NCBI RefSeq assembly: GCF_900636915.1
Contig: NZ_LR134327.1
Coordinates: forward strand, 744,001-808,000
Length of the DNA: 64,000 nt
DNA from: Aggregatibacter aphrophilus ATCC 33389
Lineage (GTDB): Bacteria > Pseudomonadota > Gammaproteobacteria > Enterobacterales > Pasteurellaceae
Reading direction: 5' to 3'
Below are positions 9,963-19,497 of this stretch, one piece after another. Within the stretch, counting starts at the first letter, position 1. Every line of letters starts with the position of its first letter. Below the pieces are notes generated by a model. That model was not told where the DNA came from, did not search any database, and was given only the letters and a program-made list of their open reading frames with translations. A program made the position numbers and the translations under genes.

Positions 9963-12900
9963 TTAGTTTACGAATGGCTCAACCGGCACCATTGCTGGAG
10001 TTAATTGGTATGGTTTTAATACATACTTTTGTTTACTCCAAAAACATTTACAATTTGGATAAGGAGCTTGATTTGATTCAAATATATTATGGTGAGAACC
10101 ATATACTCCATGCTCCATCTTATCATCAGGAATAACATCAAGAGGACGATATCCTATTGTTTTAGGAGGAACTATTCGTCCACTTGTTGTTATACAAGGA
10201 GGACATTTTTTACATTTAGATGTACTTTCCGTCTTAGCTTGCGTACTCGCTCGCGCCCTACTTTTAACTGTTTCCTCTACCGCAGCCCCAACTGCAATAA
10301 CGCCCAGTGTAATAAGCGCAGCTTTCCCTAACACAATAAGCTCCGGAGCTAAAAGAAGTGCCGGTGCAAATAACCCCAACGGATCGGTTTGATTCTGCAC
10401 CGCCCCCTCAAACCGATACAGATTCACTCCCCCAGCCAACCCTATCGGATCCTGCGTAATAAACCGTCCTAACACCGGCTCGTAATAGCGGAAAAAGTTA
10501 TAATGCAGTCCCGTCTCTTCATCAAAATATTGGTTCTGTAAGCGGAACGGTTGGTGGCTGCCCGATGCGGTTTCCCGGTAGCTGTCTCTAATAAGACTGC
10601 CCCAAGCGTCATAACGCCCCTTCCAGATGAGCTTGCCGTCGCTGTCCGTCATCTCCCGTGGGATGCCGATTTGGTCGCAGTGGAAGTAGTTGATGGTATG
10701 TTCGGCATTATCACCGTCTTTGTAACACTGCGCCAACGGCTCGTAACTGCCCGGCTCGCTGTAAATGTAAGTAAAAGTGCGGTCGGTTTTTTCAGCATTT
10801 TGCTGATGATTACCCGTGCGAATCTCCTGCACCAGATGCGAACCGTCCCAAATAAATTGGGTATGTAATCGTTGTTCACCTTGCTTGTTCAGTTTCGATT
10901 TAGCAATCCGTCTGCCCAGTGGGTCATAATCATACACCCAGCTTTCCGCCTTGTAACGGTCACGAATATCTGCCTGGACAAGTCGGTTTTTCAGGTCATA
11001 AGTATAACGCTGATAATCACCGTTTGCCGCTTGGCATTCCACGAGATTGCCCAAGCTATCATAAGTAAAACGAATACCGCAATAGTTAACCACGCGGTTG
11101 TCGATAACTTTTTCCGTCGGGTCGTTGATAAGGTTACTTGCCGGGTCAAAGTAAAAATGCTGACTATGCCCTTGGCTATCCGCTTTGGCAATGCGTCCCA
11201 AGTTGTCGTATTGATACTGCGTCTGTTGTGGTGCATCAAACGGCTTATGTGGAAAATAAGTACGCGTCTGGCTAAGGTGACCCAATTCGTCATAGCCGTA
11301 AGTGCGGTCGATTTGCACGGCGTTTTGTTGATTCGCAAGTCCTGCCTGTTGTTGGACCAAGCGCCCCATATCGTCATAATAGTAACGTCCGTTAAGCCGC
11401 CCTTGGCTGCGGCTAATCTCACGGTGTAAATCATCCCGCTCCATTTCGCTAATTAGCTGTTTATTCAGCTTAATTCCGCTTAAATGCCCCGTGCCGTAGT
11501 AAAAATATCGAATACTATCACCCGACGGCAACACTGTTTTTAAACGATTGTTATTGGCATCATATTCATAAGCGATTTTTTTGTCGCCATGCGCCTCTTC
11601 AATTAAACGTCCCGTGGCATCATAGCGAAAATCAATGTGTTGTCCTCCGCAGGCAACCTGTGTCATTTGTCCGTTTAAATCAAAGCTAAAGGTAGTACGA
11701 CTGGATTGCTCGCCCTGACGAATATGCTCTTCGGTCATTTGACCAAGCTGATTATATTTGAATTCGGCAGTACGAATTGCCGGCTTGTTGCGTTTTGGCG
11801 CTTCCGTCACACCGTAATCCGTGCGTCTAATAAGCTGACCTTGAGTATCATACTCATACTGCGTGAGCTTATCATCGAAACCTTTTTCCCAAATCAGCCT
11901 GTCTTGGTCGTCATACACAAAACGGTAAGTGGCGTGATTCTCATTGGTCAACCCAACCAGTCTGCCTGCTTGATCATAATGATATTGGAAGTGATGTCCT
12001 TGTGCATTCGTCTTGCTGGTCGGCAAACCGTCGATACGATATTGATAGCTTGTTTGGTTACCCTGTGGATCAATCACCTGACTAAGTCGGCCCACTTTGT
12101 CATATTGATAGCGGGTTTGACTTTGATTCGGTAATAGCACCGCAATCAATTGCTGACGATCGTTGTACTGATACGCCGTGGTGTCACCCAGTACGTCGGT
12201 TTGTGAGGTAAGTTGTCCTAACGCGTTATACTTAAAACAGGTTTGATTGCCGGAACAGTCGGTAACTTGGTTTAATTGGAAGTTTTCATCGTAAGCAAAT
12301 AATGTATTGTTTCCTAATGGATCAGTGCTTGAGCTCAAAAGCCCCTTGTCGTTGTAGGCATAGACGCTTTTTTGACTTAATGCATCCAGACGTTCGATAA
12401 GGTTACCGCTGTCGTCGTAACGGTAACGGGTCATATTACCCAACGCATCCGTTTGCCCGATTAAGCGTCCATCATTGTCATACAGAAAATACAACATGGC
12501 ATTATCCGGGCGGGTCAGTTTGGTAATCTGTCCTTGCGGGTTATATTCAAAATAGGAGGTTTGTCCGGAATGCGACGTTTGACGCAACACTCGACCTAAC
12601 TTGTCCCGTTCAAGTAGCATCGCCTGTCCGTCTGTTGAAACTAATTTGACCAATTCATTATGTTCATCAAAATGGTATTCCTCACGTCTGCCTAAGGCAT
12701 CAGTTACCACAGTGTAGGTCGGGAAATACGCAAACTCCCAACGTTCACCAAGGTTGGTAGTATTGAGAGTTACTTTACCATTTGGTGTATAGTGGTCGTA
12801 TTCATAAGTAGAGATTAAGCCTGCGCTATCTTCATGGGAAATCATCAGATGATTACGATAGCCAAATTTGCGCACAAGGTTACCTAAGCCATCGGTAACC

Positions 12901-15713
12901 TCAATTAAATCGCCTTCGACATTGTAGCGATAAGACACTAACTTACGTCCTAAGAAAGATTCATCTGTGGTGTGAGAAAGTGCGGTCGATTTTTTCAGTG
13001 TTTCCTGCAGCAGAGCCAGATCAATGTCTGAAAAGGTCTGTGTTAACAAATAGACATGGGTTAACCGCCGTTGAGAACTATCCTCGGTATTAGCCTGATT
13101 TTCAGAGATATTCGCAAACTGTAAAGCAAAGACCCGCCCGTTACCATCTATAATGGCATAAGGTAAGTTGTCTTGTCCGTATAAAAACTGTTGGCGGTTA
13201 CCGTGATTATCCGTAATTTGTGTCAGCACAAAAGCACTACCGTCTTCCCCTTGACGCATAAAGGTGAAGTGTACGGTTTTATCCAAGGAGGAGATGCGAA
13301 TCGTTTCCGCAGATAAACGGTGAGTCCAAATCTGCTCTGCTTGGATATACACAGGCTCTTGCTCCGCAAGGATAGATGGCAAGGGAATTTCTCGTCCTTG
13401 TTCATCAACATAAACCAGCTGTTCAGCAGGTTGTGCCTCCGAGTGTTGTTTGTCACTGCCGGCTTCTTCCCCTACCACATCGGCAAGCGCTTCTATCGGT
13501 ATAGACATACGAGATTCAATACGCTGACAGCCGTTGACTAACCAACCTTGCCCCAACCAACCGGTATGCGCCACATCAGAAAAATAACTGCGCTGCCAGT
13601 TCAACGGCAGAAGACCCGGGAAAGTAAAATCCACTTCATTGCTCAGCAATTTTATCCCTAAAATCGGATTCACCGGACGCCCGACGGCCGCAGCCTGTTT
13701 ACAGGCAATACACTCGCCCTCTACCGAGTGCCCACCTGCCACGGCATTGCCTTTAATCGTTAATGGGCCTTCAATCGTTACGATACCTTTTAAGGTAATA
13801 CCCTTTTCATTAATATGAATCTGACCGCCTTTACTGTCTAACCGAATTTCATCTTTGCCGGTAACATGCATATTTTGGCTAATCAGCGTCAATAATTGTG
13901 CCGTGCTCAGATGCGTGTTATTACCCGCATCAATGTGATAATCCTTGCCTACCTTCAAATCATAGCTCTGCCCGACCATTTCATGTTGATCCAACAATAC
14001 ATTCAAGCTCCGCATCATGCCAACATTGTGCAACTCATTCATGGTAATGTTGGTCATGCGATTAAAGCCTACGGTGAGCATTTCATTTTGTTTGATGGTT
14101 TGCGAGCGGTTTTTACCTACGGTGATTTTTTCATTGCGCCCGACTTTTTCAGTACGATTACGTCCTACATTCGTCGTTTCATCATTATTCACTACATTGT
14201 TTTGGTCTTTCTCAGCATGAATAAAGATTTCTTCACGGTCTTTTTCATCCTCAAAACGCAATTCATTAAAACCATTACCTTTATGCGTCTTAGACTTAAT
14301 CGTCATCCGCGTTTTGTGTTCAGGAAGGTTATAAGGCGGCTCGGTGGTGCTGTGATAAGTTCGACCGGTAATAATCGGTTGGTCCGGGTCACCTTCTAAG
14401 AAATCGACAATCACTTCATGCCCGATTCGCGGTATCATCATGGCACCAAATTGCGCGCCCGCCCAACCTTGACTAACGCGCACCCAACACGAACTATGTT
14501 CGTCATTGTTGCCCAATCTATCCCAAGGGAATTGAATCTTCACCCGCCCCCATTCATCACAATAGATTTCTTCATCTGCCGGACCGACAACATGCGCCAC
14601 CTGAGGACCATCGACCACAGGACGGGGTTGTGGTGTCGGGCGCCATTGTCTTCCATGCGGTATCAGCTTCATTTCATTTTCGTAACGATTGCCCTCAGCC
14701 CCCGCCTCTTCTTCCAATACGCCACTTTGCCAACCACGATGAACGACTCCAACAACAAGCCAATCTTGGTTGAAGTTTGAGCGTGTATGACCGCTTAAGC
14801 TAAAGCAATAGCCCGGGATGATACGTAAATCATCACTGTTTGCCATCGCCATTTCCGCTTCACGTTGTTCATATTCCAAACGGTATTGGCTGAAAGGTTT
14901 GCCTTGCGCATCACGTTTATAACGTCCCGGATAATCATATAGCTCATACTGACCATGACGGTTTTCACCCAATACGTTGGCACGGTTATGGGTGGACTGA
15001 TGTTCTTGGTTATAACGTGGATTGGTAAACGTGTAATCACGCAAGGTTTGCAGGGTCGGCTTTAACTTTTCTTCATACGCAAAACGCCACACCGCGGCTT
15101 GTGGACGCTCGCCTGACGGCATCGCGTTGTAAAGCAAATCACCTTTTAACTCCGCCAATTCCGTACTATTGGAAAAATGTAACGTGTGCCCGTCATTTGT
15201 GTGTTCAAAATAATAATAAGTGCCTTCTTCCGCCGCTAAGCGTTTGATAAACTCAAGGTCGGTTTCACGATATTGCACACAGTATTCACGCGTCCAGTAT
15301 CTGTCTTTTAAATGAAATTGGTGTTTTGCGACCTGATTTTTACTTAACAGCGTTTCAATAATCTTTTGGCTGTCCTGTTGTTGGAAAATACGTAAATCTG
15401 CTTGTAAATCTGCACGGGATAATGCCGGCTCAATCACCATGCTATAACGGGTGCGGGAAAAACCGCTTTCACCTTGTTTTAGTCCGGTCACAATACCGTT
15501 GAGATGTCGTACGGCAGCGTTGTCTTGCCAAAAGGTTAACGTGGCGGGGTGGTCTAAGATATCGGAGAATTTTGGCGAATCATCGAAACTTGCTAATTCA
15601 AGCTCTGCACGAAATAATTCGGATAAGTGTTCGGTTACAACAAAACTCACTACTTCAAATTGGGTTGAGCCATTTACGGTTAAGCTATAACGATAATTTG
15701 ATTGAACTGTCAT
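9963..15713 (-). CDS. VgrG-Rhs fusion with C-terminal toxin-like domain, 1916 aa
   Basis: One uninterrupted frame joins two usually separate proteins. Residues 1 to about 370 match the gp27-like part of VgrG (TssI), the T6SS spike. About 370-460 is the gp5 OB-fold region (YCDEWGRVKIQFPWDR, CWVRVSQGWAGAQFG). About 460-660 is the needle, with repeats such as VGRNRTEKVGRNEKITVGKN. From about 678 (GRPVNPILGIKLLSNEVDF) the Rhs shell begins, with many YD repeats (GNLTRYRYDDSG-like). It ends at RFITQDPIGLAGGVNLYRF and the DPLGL cleavage-type motif at about 1777-1781. The last 134 residues are variable: a hydrophobic stretch, then a Cys/His-rich domain. I infer a self-contained T6SS spike plus caged toxin. 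There is no PAAR motif between the two halves. No other T6SS gene is in the window. Uptake signals occur inside the Rhs part. Confidence 0.9.
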   Translation of the reverse strand: MTVQSNYRYSLTVNGSTQFEVVSFVVTEHLSELFRAELELASFDDSPKFSDILDHPATLTFWQDNAAVRHLNGIVTGLKQGESGFSRTRYSMVIEPALSRADLQADLRIFQQQDSQKIIETLLSKNQVAKHQFHLKDRYWTREYCVQYRETDLEFIKRLAAEEGTYYYFEHTNDGHTLHFSNSTELAELKGDLLYNAMPSGERPQAAVWRFAYEEKLKPTLQTLRDYTFTNPRYNQEHQSTHNRANVLGENRHGQYELYDYPGRYKRDAQGKPFSQYRLEYEQREAEMAMANSDDLRIIPGYCFSLSGHTRSNFNQDWLVVGVVHRGWQSGVLEEEAGAEGNRYENEMKLIPHGRQWRPTPQPRPVVDGPQVAHVVGPADEEIYCDEWGRVKIQFPWDRLGNNDEHSSCWVRVSQGWAGAQFGAMMIPRIGHEVIVDFLEGDPDQPIITGRTYHSTTEPPYNLPEHKTRMTIKSKTHKGNGFNELRFEDEKDREEIFIHAEKDQNNVVNNDETTNVGRNRTEKVGRNEKITVGKNRSQTIKQNEMLTVGFNRMTNITMNELHNVGMMRSLNVLLDQHEMVGQSYDLKVGKDYHIDAGNNTHLSTAQLLTLISQNMHVTGKDEIRLDSKGGQIHINEKGITLKGIVTIEGPLTIKGNAVAGGHSVEGECIACKQAAAVGRPVNPILGIKLLSNEVDFTFPGLLPLNWQRSYFSDVAHTGWLGQGWLVNGCQRIESRMSIPIEALADVVGEEAGSDKQHSEAQPAEQLVYVDEQGREIPLPSILAEQEPVYIQAEQIWTHRLSAETIRISSLDKTVHFTFMRQGEDGSAFVLTQITDNHGNRQQFLYGQDNLPYAIIDGNGRVFALQFANISENQANTEDSSQRRLTHVYLLTQTFSDIDLALLQETLKKSTALSHTTDESFLGRKLVSYRYNVEGDLIEVTDGLGNLVRKFGYRNHLMISHEDSAGLISTYEYDHYTPNGKVTLNTTNLGERWEFAYFPTYTVVTDALGRREEYHFDEHNELVKLVSTDGQAMLLERDKLGRVLRQTSHSGQTSYFEYNPQGQITKLTRPDNAMLYFLYDNDGRLIGQTDALGNMTRYRYDDSGNLIERLDALSQKSVYAYNDKGLLSSSTDPLGNNTLFAYDENFQLNQVTDCSGNQTCFKYNALGQLTSQTDVLGDTTAYQYNDRQQLIAVLLPNQSQTRYQYDKVGRLSQVIDPQGNQTSYQYRIDGLPTSKTNAQGHHFQYHYDQAGRLVGLTNENHATYRFVYDDQDRLIWEKGFDDKLTQYEYDTQGQLIRRTDYGVTEAPKRNKPAIRTAEFKYNQLGQMTEEHIRQGEQSSRTTFSFDLNGQMTQVACGGQHIDFRYDATGRLIEEAHGDKKIAYEYDANNNRLKTVLPSGDSIRYFYYGTGHLSGIKLNKQLISEMERDDLHREISRSQGRLNGRYYYDDMGRLVQQQAGLANQQNAVQIDRTYGYDELGHLSQTRTYFPHKPFDAPQQTQYQYDNLGRIAKADSQGHSQHFYFDPASNLINDPTEKVIDNRVVNYCGIRFTYDSLGNLVECQAANGDYQRYTYDLKNRLVQADIRDRYKAESWVYDYDPLGRRIAKSKLNKQGEQRLHTQFIWDGSHLVQEIRTGNHQQNAEKTDRTFTYIYSEPGSYEPLAQCYKDGDNAEHTINYFHCDQIGIPREMTDSDGKLIWKGRYDAWGSLIRDSYRETASGSHQPFRLQNQYFDEETGLHYNFFRYYEPVLGRFITQDPIGLAGGVNLYRFEGAVQNQTDPLGLFAPALLLAPELIVLGKAALITLGVIAVGAAVEETVKSRARASTQAKTESTSKCKKCPPCITTSGRIVPPKTIGYRPLDVIPDDKMEHGVYGSHHNIFESNQAPYPNCKCFWSKQKYVLKPYQLTPAMVPVEPFVN

Positions 15714-16113
15714 AACGGGTTCCTATAAAGACGCTTATTTATTCATTTATGGTTTACATCTCATAAATCCCTGGTTTTTGTGGGCTTATTAAAAATAAGC
15801 CAGTTCCGCTTCATTTTCAACTTATGTAAATTTTTTCTTTTTTGTAACATTGAAGTAAAAGTGCGGTTGGTTTAAAAAGTATTTTAACTCATTGCTTGCC
15901 TGTCTTTACTAACGCGTGCCTCCCCTCTTGCTTTCGATATTATACGCTGTTAAAAAGCAAGAACTATCTAAAATTAAACAAATCCTTGATCCTGCTCACA
16001 ATTTAATAAAAAGACACTTTCTTTATTGCTATTGCCTTCCTACAATGATCCTGTTTTTAATTTATTAAGAACACACAATTCAATTTTACTTCAGATATCA
16101 CAAGGGTCTCATT
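15714..16113. other. Divergent intergenic region, Rhs gene and yedE
   Basis: This 400-bp gap must hold the promoters of the VgrG-Rhs gene (minus) and yedE (plus). I see a small hairpin GGCTTATT/AATAAGCC at 15783-15801, an uptake signal at about 15858 and an inverted pair CTTGCTTT/AAAAGCAAG at about 15929-15962. No ORF is convincing. Confidence 0.5.
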
Positions 16114-17175
16114 ATGAAAATTTTCACATGGCCTGTGGTTGCAGGTGCTGCACTTGGTATCGTTGCTCCACTTCTAACCTACAATGGCAATCCCGGCAAT
16201 ATGGGTTTCTGTGCGGCGTGTTTCTTACGAGATACTGCCGGTGCATTAGGGCTACATCGCGCCGCTCCGTTACAATATATTCGCCCCGAACTTATCGGCT
16301 TAGTCTTAGGGGCACTTGCCAGTGCCTATTTTTCTAAGGAATTCCGACCGCGTGGCGGCTCCGCACCGTTGGCTCGTATTATGCTTGGGGCCTTTGCCAT
16401 GATTGGTGCGCTGATTTTCTTAGGCTGTCCGTGGCGTGCCTATTTACGTTTAGGCGGCGGTGACCTCACTGCCATTGCGGGAATCATCGGTTTGTGCGTC
16501 GGCATATTGGGCGGTATTTTCTTTGCTAATCGCGGATTTTCCTTAGGCAAATCAAGTGAACAAAGTAAATCCTCAGGATTCATTGGCGTGTTGTTCACCT
16601 TGGTACTGTTAGTGTTGCTTCTCGCCCAATTTAAATTTGGCGAAAATCTTGCAGTTTATTTTTCCGAAAAAGGTCCCGGAGCACAACACTCAGCCATTTG
16701 GATGTCCCTTGCCGGCGGCGCGTTACTTGGTGTGCTAATGCAAAAATCCCGCTTCTGCACTATCGGCGCGTTTCGTAATTTTGTGTTGTTCCGTGACACG
16801 CAACTTTTAAATGGCGTAATTGCCCTTGTTGTTTTTGCTGCAATCACCAATAGCTTGCTCGGACAATTCCATGTGGGATTTGAACAGCAACCTATCGCAC
16901 ATAACCAATACATCTGGAACTTCTTTGCCATGGCGTTATGCGGATTATGTTTTTCCCTTGGCGGTGGTTGTCCGGGTAAACAATTAGTGAATATTGGGGA
17001 AGGAAACAATGACGCGGCATTGTTTGTATTAGGTATGTTATTGGGGGCAGCAATTGCCCATAACTTCGGTCTCGCGGCTTCGCCTGCCGGGGTAACAGCC
17101 TATACTCCGTATGTTTTAGCGCTTGGATTTATGGCCTGTATTTATATTGGGGTAAGCAATAAATCAAAAATCTAA
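16114..17175 (+). CDS. yedE: YedE family membrane protein, putative selenium-related transporter
   Basis: This 353-aa protein belongs to the YeeE/YedE family and resembles the YedE branch linked with selenium metabolism. The diagnostic N-terminal segment MGFCAACFLRDTAG (about 31-44) and the GCPWRAYLRLGGGD motif (about 108-121) are present. The second half repeats the pattern with KSRFCTIGAFRNF and SLGGGCPGKQLVN, so the protein is an internal tandem of transporter halves with about ten membrane helices. The cysteines in these motifs likely relay sulfur or selenium species. Its usual partner yedF (a SirA-like protein) is not next door. It starts after an AAGGG ribosome site and ends at a strong terminator. 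Confidence 0.83.
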   Translation: MKIFTWPVVAGAALGIVAPLLTYNGNPGNMGFCAACFLRDTAGALGLHRAAPLQYIRPELIGLVLGALASAYFSKEFRPRGGSAPLARIMLGAFAMIGALIFLGCPWRAYLRLGGGDLTAIAGIIGLCVGILGGIFFANRGFSLGKSSEQSKSSGFIGVLFTLVLLVLLLAQFKFGENLAVYFSEKGPGAQHSAIWMSLAGGALLGVLMQKSRFCTIGAFRNFVLFRDTQLLNGVIALVVFAAITNSLLGQFHVGFEQQPIAHNQYIWNFFAMALCGLCFSLGGGCPGKQLVNIGEGNNDAALFVLGMLLGAAIAHNFGLAASPAGVTAYTPYVLALGFMACIYIGVSNKSKI

Positions 17176-17193
17176 CCGACATCATCCATGAAA

Positions 17194-17221
17194 AAACCGC
17201 CCTTAGTTAACGGGCGGTTTT
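17194..17221 (+). terminator. Rho-independent terminator after yedE
   Basis: AAACCGCCC and GGGCGGTTT form a 9-bp GC-rich stem around an 8-nt loop, followed by TTGTTG. The A-run on the left side means it could also work on the minus strand. Confidence 0.8.
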
Positions 17222-17305
17222 GTTGTTATTGAATGATGGAAAGTGCGGTCAAAAAATCCAATGGATTTTAAACGTTGGTTTTGCCTACAACCCCGTTAAG
17301 GGTAA

Positions 17306-17327
17306 GCAAGTGTGTCGGCACACTTGC
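17306..17327. repeat. Perfect hairpin between yedE and the wzc remnant
   Basis: GCAAGTGTG, loop TCGG, CACACTTGC forms a perfect 9-bp stem. It lies downstream of the wzc remnant on the minus strand. No T-run follows, so a terminator role is doubtful; it may be a processing or residual element. Confidence 0.45.
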
Positions 17328-17369
17328 AAGTTATTTTCCAAACGTTTTTTAAATCGACAGCACTTTGCG

Positions 17370-18511
17370 TTAACCGTAATACCGATGGAAATAATCGCCT
17401 CGGTTAACTGCTCAAGGTTTAATGCCGTTAAAGATTACACCATTAACGGTCACGCCTGTATTAATAAAGCGTTGGCGGGAAACCTCAATTTCTTTTTGGC
17501 TGGTTTGTTCAAAGCGGGCAACTAATAATACCGTTCCAACATGACGCCCGATGACGGCAGCATCCGTCACAGCCAAGACAGGTGGGGCGGAAACGATTAC
17601 CAAGTCGTAATTAGCAGAAGCCCACTCCAATAACTGTGTAAAACGCGGAGATGCCAATAACTCTGATGAGGATTGAGACATGGCGCCACGAGTAATGGCG
17701 TATAAATTTTCAGCAGCGATTTGAACAGTTTGATCAATCGCTGTACCTTGCGCCAACAAGTCGCTCAAGCCATTTTGATTGCTGACACCTAACGCGTCGT
17801 GCAAATAACCTCGGCGCAAATCTGCGTCAATTAATAGCACTTTTTTGCCGGTTTGGGCGCTTAAGTTGGCCAGGTTAGCCGCGATAAAACTTTTTCCTGC
17901 GCCAGTGCCAATGCTAGAGAACATGACACGGTTGTTTTTAGCCTGCGTTAATAAATGCTGTACGTCAGTACGTAATCCTCGCAATGCTTCGGCAGATAAA
18001 TCATCCGGGAAGCGTGAAGAAAGTAAGTTTGGAATCTGTAATTCTTTAGCTTTTTTCGCTGCCTTACCACGCGATAAGGCTATTTGTTTATGGGCATAAG
18101 GCACGGTGGCATAAACCGGTACACCGATTTCATCAATTTCATCGGTAGTTTTGATACCTTTATGTAATAAGAATCTAACACTAACAATAGCACCACCAAC
18201 CATGCTACCTAAAATAATAGCAAACACCAAAACCAACAATTTGCGTGGAGCAATAGGATCTGGCATCACTTGCGCTTTATCCAAAATGCGTACATTACTC
18301 ACTGCGCCGGCACGAATAACATCAAGTTCTTGAATTTTATTTTGAAGCTGGACATAGATTTCTTGGTCGGACTGGAAATCACGAGTCAAGCGTACCACTT
18401 CCTTTTGGGTTTCCGGCAAGGATTCCATTTCCTTGGCTAAGCACGCTTTCTCTTTTTGCAAGACTTTGCGTTGTTCAAGTAATGCCATGTAGGTTGGGTG
18501 ACCTTTTTTCC
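17370..18511 (-). pseudogene. wzc: Tyrosine-protein kinase Wzc, C-terminal half only
   Basis: Wzc-type bacterial tyrosine kinases control chain length and export of capsule or exopolysaccharide at the inner membrane. Family members are about 700 aa; here only the second half is left. It begins at a deletion junction ([17 protein letters not shown]) and contains a membrane helix (KLLVLVFAIILGSMVGGAIV). The kinase domain has Walker A GTGAGKSF and Walker A' VLLIDADLRRG. The Walker B position reads LVIVSAPP, where I expect LVLIDTPP, so the key Asp seems replaced by Ser. The main frame stops with TGA at 17412. In the same frame the next codons read AVNRGDYFHRYYG before TAA at 17370, a tyrosine-rich tail like those phosphorylated in Wzc. 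A CGA to TGA change would explain the stop. The protein is probably non-functional. Confidence 0.8.
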
Positions 18512-19470
18512 TTAAATGTCACGCCAAGAATACCCACTTTGGCTTTCGCCAAATCAATGTGATTATTAATCATTAACTTAATAGTGCTTTGTGCCACATA
18601 GCTTGTCATGTCATCATTAATCCGATTGACTTGTGGGTTATACCCCACTTCCTCCGCTTTGTGAGTCAGGTAGTAAGGATCGACGCCAATACAGTGTCCT
18701 CCTACCAGGCCCGGACGGAATGGCAAGAAATTCCACTTACTGCCCGCAGCTTCCAAAACATCTAACGTATCAATGCCAATACGTTCAAAAATAATGGAGA
18801 GTTCGTTGATTAATGCGATATTTAAGTCGCGTTGAGTGTTTTCAATAACCTTCGCTGCTTCAGCCACTTTAATGCTGGAAGCTTTGGTGTGTACCCGCCG
18901 TAATGATGCTGGCATAAACCGCATCCACTATATCTGCTATTTCCGGTGTACTGCCGCTGATAATTTTTTTAATGGTGGTTAATGTATTGACTTTGTCACC
19001 CGGATTAATCCGCTCAGGGCTATAACCGGCAAAGAAATCTTGGTTAAATTTCAAACCGGAAACTTCTTCTAAAATCGGCACGCAAACCTCTTCCGTAGCC
19101 CCCGGATAAACAGTAGATTCATAAACGACAATATCACCTTTCTTCAAGACTTGACCGACAGTATTACTGGCTTTTTGAAGCGGCGTTAAATCAGGACGAT
19201 TCACATCATCAATAGGCGTTGGAACAGTCACAATAAAAAAGTTACATTGTTTTAATTGTGCTAAATCTGCGGTATAAGAAAGATGGTTTGCGGCTTGTAA
19301 ATCTTCAGAAGAAACCTCTAAAGTGCGGTCTTTTCCAGAAGATAATTCATCTACTCGCTCTTGATTAATATCAAATCCAACAGTAGGTATTTTTTTCCGA
19401 ACTCTACGGCTAACAGTAGTCCTACATAGCCCAGCCCAATTACACCGATTTTATAACTTTTAAGATCCAT
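18512..19470 (-). pseudogene. UDP-N-acetylhexosamine 6-dehydrogenase (WbpA/TviB type), decayed
   Basis: Intact relatives oxidise UDP-GlcNAc or UDP-GalNAc for capsule or O-antigen sugars. The start MDLKSYKIGVIGLGYVGL (19470) holds the NAD-binding GxGxxG. A one-base loss near 19387 breaks the frame after EFGKKY; the other frame resumes GFDINQERVDELSSGKDR. A one-base insertion near 18886 breaks it again at ITAGTHQS, where [16 protein letters not shown] is expected. About four codons of the usual QVILAGRRINDD region are also missing (QVNRINDD). [18 protein letters not shown], with the catalytic Cys, is still readable. The gene stops at GVTFKE, where it fuses to the middle of wzc. The last quarter of the gene and whatever lay between were deleted. 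Confidence 0.82.
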
Positions 19471-19497
19471 AAATGACATCTCTTGAATTTAACCTAA

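Noticed and set aside
10872-11429. 185-codon plus-strand frame inside the Rhs gene
   Set aside because: It is a shadow of the repetitive Rhs coding region.
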